From positions 434,001 to 498,000 of the forward strand of contig NZ_CP015849.1 of assembly GCF_001654495.1 (NCBI RefSeq): 64,000 nucleotides of DNA, given 5' to 3'. This stretch comes from Streptomyces sp. SAT1 (GTDB taxonomy: Bacteria; Actinomycetota; Actinomycetes; Streptomycetales; Streptomycetaceae). The notes under the pieces were generated by a model. It was not told where the DNA came from. It did no database searches and saw only the letters and a list, made by a program, of their open reading frames with translations. Shown in pieces: positions 58,592 through 64,000 of this stretch; position 1 is the first letter of the stretch; every line of letters starts with the position of its first letter. A program made the translations under genes and the position numbers.

Positions 58592-59332
58592 ATGCGGAAG
58601 AGCGGTGCGATACGGAAGGCTGCCGCGACGGTGGTCTGCGGAGCCCTCGCGATGTCCCTGACCGGGTGCGGCGGCTCGGGCCACTCCAGGGCGAAGGGCG
58701 GCGGGAACGGCGGCGCGAGCGGGACGGCCGCCGCTCCGCACGGCACGGCACCGGCCCGGGTGCCCGGCATCGGCGACCGGCTCTGGCGGCAGGTCCCGGC
58801 CGCCACCCGCCAGGTGGTCGCCGTCTACGGCGCCGGGCCGGACTCCCCCGACGCGACGGTGCGGCTCTTCACCCGGCAGGGCTCCGGCTGGCGGCAGGAG
58901 CGCTCCTGGCCCGCGCACAACGGCCGCAACGGCTGGACGGCCGACCACCACGAGGGCGACCAGCGCACCCCCGTGGGCGTGTTCACGCTGAGCGACGCGG
59001 GCGGGGTGCTGGCCGATCCGGGGGCCCGGCTGCCGTACACCAGGTCCGCCTCCTTCCAGGCGCCGCACTCCTGGAACAAGAACTCCTGGCACGATTTCGA
59101 CTACGTCATCGCCATCGACTACAACCGGGTGCGCGGCACCTCGCCGGAGGACCCCACCCGGCCCGAGGGACAGCACAAGGGCGGCAGCATCTGGCTGCAC
59201 ATGGACCACGGCAGCGGCACCTCCGCCTGCGTGAGCCAGTCCGAGGACGCCATGCGCTACCTGCTGCGCACGCTCGACCCGCGCCTCCACCCGGTCGTGG
59301 TCATGGGCGACACCCGGGACCTCGCCGCCTGA
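58592..59332 (+). CDS. L,D-transpeptidase (YkuD)-like lipoprotein
   Basis: A 246-residue lipoprotein: signal AATVVCGALAMSLTGC with the lipid Cys at about 26, then a Gly/Ser-rich tether. The catalytic domain has EGDQRTPVGVF (about 121-131) and the active-site strand IWLHMDHGSGTSACVS, with His203 and nucleophile Cys213. This Gly/Ser-x-x-C form is a divergent YkuD site, so either peptidoglycan cross-linking or a related murein activity is expected. Starts ATG 58592 and 58583 are both in frame and neither has a clear ribosome site. Confidence 0.8.
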   Translation: MRKSGAIRKAAATVVCGALAMSLTGCGGSGHSRAKGGGNGGASGTAAAPHGTAPARVPGIGDRLWRQVPAATRQVVAVYGAGPDSPDATVRLFTRQGSGWRQERSWPAHNGRNGWTADHHEGDQRTPVGVFTLSDAGGVLADPGARLPYTRSASFQAPHSWNKNSWHDFDYVIAIDYNRVRGTSPEDPTRPEGQHKGGSIWLHMDHGSGTSACVSQSEDAMRYLLRTLDPRLHPVVVMGDTRDLAA

Positions 59333-59436
59333 GCCGGCGTCCACGAACCGGACGGACCGGCGACAAGGTGCCGGATGCATCTACTGTCTGTCGTGCCGAC
59401 GGACGGGGACCGCACGCACCGAAGGGGAGCCCTGGG

Positions 59437-60270
59437 ATGGCCGAGGAGACGACGGAACGCACAGCGCCGCACGGACCGGAGGCCGTCGTGGCGCTCCGCG
59501 AGGTGGGCGTACGCCGCTACACCACCGACCAGGTGATCCTCGACGGCGTCGACTGGACGGTCCGGCCCGGCGAGCACTGGGCGCTGCTGGGCGCCAACGG
59601 CGCGGGCAAGACCACGCTGCTGCGGCTGCTCGGCGCGCTCATGCACCCCACCTCCGGCAGTGTCGAGGTGCTCGGCGCCCGGCTCGGCCGGGTCGACGTG
59701 CGGGAGCTGCGGGCCCGGATCGGACACGTCACCTCCGCGCAGCGCGTGCCGCAGGACCTCGACGCCCACACGGTGGTCCTCACCGGCCACACCGGCACGG
59801 TGCAGCCGCTGTGGCGGTCCTACGACGACGAGGTGCGCGAGCGTGCCCGCGCGCTGCTGGCCGAGCTGGAGATCAAGGAGCTGGCCGACCGGCCGTACGG
59901 CGTCTGCTCGGGCGGGCAGCGGGCCCGGATCCTGATCGCCAGGGCGCTGATGGCCGAGCCCGCGCTGCTGCTCCTGGACGAGCCGTTCAACGCCCTCGAC
60001 CTGCCCTCCCGGGAGGACCTGGTGGAGGCCATGCACCGGCTGGCCGAGGGGCGTCCGCGGCTCGCGACCGTGACGGTCACCCATCATCTGGAGGAGCTGT
60101 CCCCCGCAGTGAGCCACGCGCTGCTGCTGCGCGAGGGCCGCATCCTGACCAGCGGGCCGGTGGCGGAGGTGCTCACCGGCGACCGGCTGACGTCCTGCTT
60201 CGGCCGGCCGATCGCGGTGAACCGGCACGAGGGCCGCTGGTGGGCGTACTCCGGGCGGCAGAGCGGCTAG
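59437..60270 (+). CDS. ABC transporter ATP-binding protein
   Basis: A 277-residue single ABC ATPase: Walker A GANGAGKTT, Q-loop region near TSAQRVPQ, signature CSGGQRARILIARAL, Walker B LLLLDEPFNALD and H-switch VTHHLEEL. No membrane partner is adjacent. Its style (motif VPQDLDAHTVVLTGHTGTV and HHLEEL) resembles the YlmA/ModF-type lone ATPases, which are poorly understood. AAGGGGAG stands 10 bases before ATG 59437. Confidence 0.88.
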   Translation: MAEETTERTAPHGPEAVVALREVGVRRYTTDQVILDGVDWTVRPGEHWALLGANGAGKTTLLRLLGALMHPTSGSVEVLGARLGRVDVRELRARIGHVTSAQRVPQDLDAHTVVLTGHTGTVQPLWRSYDDEVRERARALLAELEIKELADRPYGVCSGGQRARILIARALMAEPALLLLDEPFNALDLPSREDLVEAMHRLAEGRPRLATVTVTHHLEELSPAVSHALLLREGRILTSGPVAEVLTGDRLTSCFGRPIAVNRHEGRWWAYSGRQSG

Positions 60271-60401
60271 GGCTAGGACCTGTCGTTCGGGACCGGCCGG
60301 TCACGGAATTCGGCGTGGCACAGCGTGGCCTGATGCCGCTTTCCACTACCGGCAGTAACGTGATCAACTTTGGCTCCAGGTGCTCCGTACAGCCGAGTTG
60401 A

Positions 60402-60602
<201 letters not shown>

Positions 60603-60948
60603 CGTGACAGCGGCGGCGGCAGGACCTCGGACCGGGTTCCCGCCGCCGCTCCGTCGTACCGGGCGGCGCCGCATGGGGCCGGCGAGAGGCCGGTTCCGGC
60701 CAACGTGCCGCGAGGGACGGCAGGTTGGTGCACGCGGACCGGACGGCACCGGGGATCCCGCGGACCGGCGCCCTCCGTGCCGCCGGGTGCGGTACCGGCT
60801 GCCGCGCGCACCGCCACGCACCCCTTTCGGCCGACCGGGTGACCACCCCCGAAGGCCGGGGCCACCGCGCGGAAATTGACCGTCGAGATCAGCGGACGCG
60901 CCGCCCCAGTTCTCCCACATATCGCCATAAAACGTGTGTTATTCATTC
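60603..60948. other. Gene-free stretch before the multicopper oxidase
   Basis: No gene or clear hairpin is visible. The last 40 bp before the oxidase start are AT-rich (ATATCGCCATAAAACG), so its promoter is probably there. Confidence 0.4.
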
Positions 60949-62613
60949 ATGCACACACCTACGCGGCGCACTTTGCTCAGTGCCTCGATCATGGCTGCCG
61001 GCTCGGGTCTCCTGGGAGCCTGCTCGGGGTCCGGCTCCTCCTCGGAGACGGGTCCGCACCCGGGAACCGTCCAGGGCTCCGGCACCGCGGACGGCGGCCA
61101 CCGCCCCTTCGTCCCCAAAGGCCCCAAGGGGTACGTGAACCCGTCCGACCCCGAGGTGCTGGCCGCCGAGCGCAAGCGCGGCACGGGACCGGTGCGCACC
61201 TTCCGCCTCACCGCCGCCGAGGCCACGTGCGACGTGGGCGGACGCTCGTTCCGGACGTGGACGTACAGCGACAGGCTGCCCGGCCGCGAGATCCGGGTGA
61301 CACAGGGCGACATCCTGGACCTCACGCTCGCCAACCGGCTGCCCGTCGCGACGACGCTGCACTCGCACGGGGTCCGGCTGCGCTGCGACATGGACGGTGT
61401 GCCCGGCCTCACCCAGCCCGGGATCAAGCCCGGCGAGGAGTTCCGCTACCGCTTCGCGGTGTCCTACCCGGGCACGTACCTGCTCCACTCGCACGAGGGC
61501 ATGCAGCCCGACCGGGGGCTGTACGCGCCGCTGATCGTGGACGACCCCAAGGAACCGCTGTCCTACGACAAGGAGTGGGTCGTCGTCCTGGACGACTGGG
61601 TGGACGGGGTGGAGGGCTCCACCCCGGACGGCGTGCTCGCGCAGCTGCACGGCGGCAAGCACCCGGCGATGAGCATGGAGATGGGCGGCGACCATCAGCA
61701 GGAAGGTTCCGGCAGTCCGCGTCCGTCCGGTGGGCGCAGTGCGCCGTTGCGCAGGGCGGCGGGCGGCCCGTCCCGCATCCTGCGGCAGTCCCACAGCCGT
61801 CTCCTGGACGGCATGGGCGGCAATGTGGACTTCCCGTACTACCTGATCAACGGGCGGCTGCCGCAGTCCGCGCAGGTGTTCCGGGCCAAGCCCGGCGACC
61901 GGGTGCGGCTGCGGCTCATCAACGCGGGGGCCGACACCGCCTTCCGGGTGGCGCTGGGCGGCCACCGGATGACGGTCACGCACACCGACGGCTACCCGGT
62001 CGAGCACCGCGACACCGACGCGCTGCTCATCGGCATGGCCGAACGCTACGACGTGGTCGTCACCGTCAAGGACGGCACCTTCCCGCTGGTCGCGCTGGCC
62101 GAGGGCAAGGGCGACAGGGCGAAGGCGCTGGCCGTGCTCCGTACCGACCAGGGCAAGGGCCTGCCCGCGCCCTCCGTCCACCCGGACGAGCTGGACGGCC
62201 GCCTGCTGCCGGCCCACAGCCTCAGACCGCACGAGTCGGTGGCCCTGCGCGACGAGAAGCCGGACCGGGAGATCCGCATCCGGCTGACCGGCAACATGAA
62301 GGACTACAACTGGGCCTTCGACCACCAGCCCTACTCCACCGAGCACCGCCACGCCGTCCGCCAGGACGAACGGGTCCGGCTCACCCTGATCAACGCCACC
62401 GACATGTGGCACCCGCTGCATCTGCACGGCCACACGTTCGCGCTGACCGGCCTCAACGACATCGGCACCCGCAAGGACACGGCGATCGTGCTGCCGCACC
62501 GCAAGCTGGTCGCCGACTTCTACGCCGACAACCCGGGCCTGTGGATGCTGCACTGCCACAACCAGTACCACTCCGAGTCCGGCATGATGACGATCCTCGG
62601 CTACCGCAGGTGA
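60949..62613 (+). CDS. Multicopper oxidase (lipoprotein/Tat-exported)
   Basis: A 554-residue enzyme. The signal has a twin Arg (TRRTLLSASIMAAGSGLLGAC), with a lipobox Cys at about 25. The four copper motifs are LHSHGVRL, LLHSHEG, HPLHLHGHTF and HCHNQYHSESGM, so both the trinuclear and the type-1 site are complete, with an axial Met. A Met/His/Gln-rich insert (MSMEMGGDHQQEG, about 240-255) looks like the extra copper-binding loop of CueO-type oxidases. ATG 60949 has no ribosome site; leaderless translation is possible (GTG 60934 is the alternative). Coupled by GTGA to a membrane protein. Cuprous-ion or phenol oxidation at the cell surface is likely. Confidence 0.9.
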   Translation: MHTPTRRTLLSASIMAAGSGLLGACSGSGSSSETGPHPGTVQGSGTADGGHRPFVPKGPKGYVNPSDPEVLAAERKRGTGPVRTFRLTAAEATCDVGGRSFRTWTYSDRLPGREIRVTQGDILDLTLANRLPVATTLHSHGVRLRCDMDGVPGLTQPGIKPGEEFRYRFAVSYPGTYLLHSHEGMQPDRGLYAPLIVDDPKEPLSYDKEWVVVLDDWVDGVEGSTPDGVLAQLHGGKHPAMSMEMGGDHQQEGSGSPRPSGGRSAPLRRAAGGPSRILRQSHSRLLDGMGGNVDFPYYLINGRLPQSAQVFRAKPGDRVRLRLINAGADTAFRVALGGHRMTVTHTDGYPVEHRDTDALLIGMAERYDVVVTVKDGTFPLVALAEGKGDRAKALAVLRTDQGKGLPAPSVHPDELDGRLLPAHSLRPHESVALRDEKPDREIRIRLTGNMKDYNWAFDHQPYSTEHRHAVRQDERVRLTLINATDMWHPLHLHGHTFALTGLNDIGTRKDTAIVLPHRKLVADFYADNPGLWMLHCHNQYHSESGMMTILGYRR

Positions 62614-63296
62614 CGACCGGTGCGGGCACACCGGCCCGGCGGGTGCTGCGCACCCCGCGCGCGGCCGGGCTGGCCGGGATCCTGTTCGCGCTGCTGCTCG
62701 CGGCGGCGATCGTGCTGATCCGGCTGGGGATCCCGGAGGGCGCGGAAGCGGCCGCCGCCCCGGTCCGCACCGACCCCGCGCGGCGGGACGCGGTCCGGGC
62801 GGCCCTCGCCCTGGTGCCGCTGGCCGGGATCCTCTTCCTCTGGTTCACCGGGGTCGTGCGCACCCATGTGGGGGCCGCCGAGGACAAGTTCCTGGCGACC
62901 GTGTTCCTGGGCAGCGGGCTGGTCTTCGTGGCGACCATGTTCGGGGCAGCGGCGGCGGCGAGCGCCGTCGTGACGGCCGCGCACCCGTCCTCCGGCGCGG
63001 TGTCCTCCCCCGCCACCCGGGAGTTCGGCCGCCGGCTGGCCCACGAGCTGATGACCGGGTACGCGATGCGGATGGCGGCGGTCTTCACCTGCTCGTTGTC
63101 GGTGATGGGACACCGGCTGCGGATCCTGCCCCGGTGGCTGACCGTGCTCGGGCTGCTCGCCGCGCTGACCCTGCTGTTCGCCTCCTCGACCGTGCCCTGG
63201 GCCGAGCTGGTCTTCCCGGCCTGGGCGCTGGTGCTGAGCGCGTACATCCTCGCGGTGGCCGGCCGCGCCGGGCCGGCCGCCGCGACGGCGGACTGA
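62610..63296 (+). CDS. Membrane protein coupled to the multicopper oxidase
   Basis: A 228-residue protein with about five helices: AGLAGILFALLLAAAIVLIRLG, ALALVPLAGILFLWFTGVV, FLATVFLGSGLVFVATMFGA, MRMAAVFTCSLSVMG and two near the end (LTVLGLLAALTLLFAS, ELVFPAWALVLSAYILAVAG). GTG 62610 overlaps the oxidase stop. No family name; the coupling suggests that it anchors, feeds electrons to, or otherwise serves the oxidase. Confidence 0.78.
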   Translation: MTTGAGTPARRVLRTPRAAGLAGILFALLLAAAIVLIRLGIPEGAEAAAAPVRTDPARRDAVRAALALVPLAGILFLWFTGVVRTHVGAAEDKFLATVFLGSGLVFVATMFGAAAAASAVVTAAHPSSGAVSSPATREFGRRLAHELMTGYAMRMAAVFTCSLSVMGHRLRILPRWLTVLGLLAALTLLFASSTVPWAELVFPAWALVLSAYILAVAGRAGPAAATAD

Positions 63297-63304
63297 GCGC
63301 GGCG

Positions 63305-63323
63305 GCCCGTCACTCCGACGGGC
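63305..63323. terminator. Small hairpin after the oxidase operon
   Basis: GCCCGTC-ACTCC-GACGGGC, a perfect 7-bp stem starting nine bases after the stop. Confidence 0.4.
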
Positions 63324-63447
63324 GGTTCCGGCGCGCGGACCGGCCGCCGGGCCCGGGATGCTGTCCGAGGGGAGATGACCGCCGTCCGAGGGCGCCCGCC
63401 GAACGGGTGGTCCCCGAGGACCTGGCCGCCGGAAGGGCGGGTCACCG

Positions 63448-63693
63448 ATGAGGCTTGTCGTCGATCTCAACAGATGCCAGGGCTACGCGCAGTGCGCGTT
63501 CCTCGCTCCGGACGTGTTCACCATGCACGGCGAGGAGTCGCTCGTCTACAGCCCCTGGGCCGACGACGAACAGCGGGAGAAGGTGGCCCGTGCCGTCGCC
63601 GCCTGCCCGGTGCAGGCCATCACCGCCGACGGTCTGGACGGACCGGGCGAGCCGGCGGCCGCGGCGGGGCAGGGGGCGCCCGATGCCCGCTGA
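63448..63693 (+). CDS. [3Fe-4S]-type ferredoxin
   Basis: An 81-residue small ferredoxin. LNRCQGYAQC (first two ligands) and ACPVQAIT (third) match the single-cluster, three-Cys ferredoxins that serve P450s or Rieske oxygenases in actinomycetes, as does the acidic Asp/Glu-rich middle. An Ala/Gly/Pro tail follows. It overlaps the ferredoxin reductase gene by 11 bp, so the two form an electron-transfer pair. Confidence 0.88.
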   Translation: MRLVVDLNRCQGYAQCAFLAPDVFTMHGEESLVYSPWADDEQREKVARAVAACPVQAITADGLDGPGEPAAAAGQGAPDAR

Positions 63694-64000
63694 GCAGTTC
63701 CACGAGTGGCTGCGCCGCGAGGGCCGCATCGTCGTGGTGGGCGCCTCGCTGGCCGGTCTGCGGGCCGCCGAGACCCTGCGCGCGGAGGGCTTCCGCGGCT
63801 CGCTGACCATGATCGGCGACGAACCGTACCAGCCGTACGACCGGCCGCCGCTGTCCAAGGCGGTCCTGCTGGGCAAGGCGGCGCCGGACCGCACCGACCT
63901 GCCCCGGCGCCGCGACATCGACGCCGTCTGGCGGCTGGGCACGGCCGCGACCGGGCTCGACCTGGCCGCCCAGCGGGTCCGGCTCGCCGACGGCGACGAG
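63683..64000 (+). CDS. FAD-dependent ferredoxin reductase (N-terminal part)
   Basis: The first 106 codons are seen and the gene runs off the right edge. RIVVVGASLAGLRAAETLRA (about 15-34) is the FAD-binding Rossmann motif. MIGDEPYQPYDRPPLSKAVL follows, a hallmark of the BphA4/CamA-type NAD(P)H:ferredoxin reductases. ATG 63683 overlaps the ferredoxin gene. It would pass electrons from NAD(P)H to that ferredoxin and on to an oxygenase not in view. Confidence 0.88.
   Translation, partial: MPAEQFHEWLRREGRIVVVGASLAGLRAAETLRAEGFRGSLTMIGDEPYQPYDRPPLSKAVLLGKAAPDRTDLPRRRDIDAVWRLGTAATGLDLAAQRVRLADGDE

Overview
The window looks like a piece of a Streptomyces (or close actinomycete) chromosome. GC is very high, GTG starts and 4-base start/stop overlaps (GTGA, ATGA) are frequent, several secreted proteins carry twin-arginine or lipoprotein signals, and the gene families (DasR-like sites, FurA-KatG, KdpFABC, SpoIIE/HATPase regulators, an ABC sugar operon without its own ATPase) are typical of that genus. 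There are no rRNA, tRNA, CRISPR or intact insertion-sequence features that I can see. Both window edges cut a gene.

Layout. 1-486: N-terminus of an XRE/NB-ARC regulator. 487-1735: non-coding, with two DasR-like sites, leading to a GH3 beta-N-acetylglucosaminidase. 3521-9011: a tightly coupled five-gene operon (Fe(II)/2-oxoglutarate dioxygenase, GT-A-like protein, ODC/DapDC-type PLP decarboxylase, GNAT, MFS), preceded by the best DasR-like site of the window. It looks like a small, undescribed biosynthesis-and-export cassette. 9001-12948: exported LacZ-type GH2 enzyme with an inserted LamG domain. 13290-20262: BASS transporter, TPR protein plus AAA+ ATPase pair, MarR regulator, MFS-Usp fusion, and a StrB-type antibiotic kinase.

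20390-32204 is a glycoside-utilisation block: secreted GH31 with NPCBM domain, LacI repressor, a CUT1 ABC importer (binding protein and two permeases), cytoplasmic GH35 beta-galactosidase, and a frameshifted secreted ricin-lectin protein. Extracellular enzymes would cut galactosides or other plant glycans, the importer would take up oligosaccharides, and GH35 would hydrolyse them inside. 32311-35858 holds stress genes: PRC-barrel protein, small acidic protein, and the furA-katG peroxide pair. 35842-36762 is a one-domain voltage-gated-type cation channel with an unusual filter and a 28-bp palindrome upstream. 36909-43491 is phosphoglucomutase and the kdpFABC potassium pump, which begins with an extra 27-aa membrane peptide. 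Four 11-bp-spaced direct repeats lie upstream of kdp.

43689-46447: SatP-like transporter, a tail-anchored small protein and cytochrome oxidase subunit I. 46606-52196: LysR, benzoylformate decarboxylase, benzaldehyde dehydrogenase and an aromatic-acid MFS importer, i.e. the lower mandelate route to benzoate. 52301-57998: secreted hypothetical protein, condensation-domain acyltransferase, SpoIIE phosphatase-kinase sensor and TetR. 58036-64000: TetR-type operator, two small Cys-rich proteins, L,D-transpeptidase-like lipoprotein, ABC ATPase, multicopper oxidase with a coupled membrane protein, and a ferredoxin/ferredoxin-reductase pair cut by the window end.

The observations I find most worth following are the dioxygenase/GT-like/decarboxylase cassette under a DasR-like site, the channel with a T-L-D-G-I-G-D filter, the new first peptide of the kdp operon with its direct-repeat control region, and the frameshift at about 30355.
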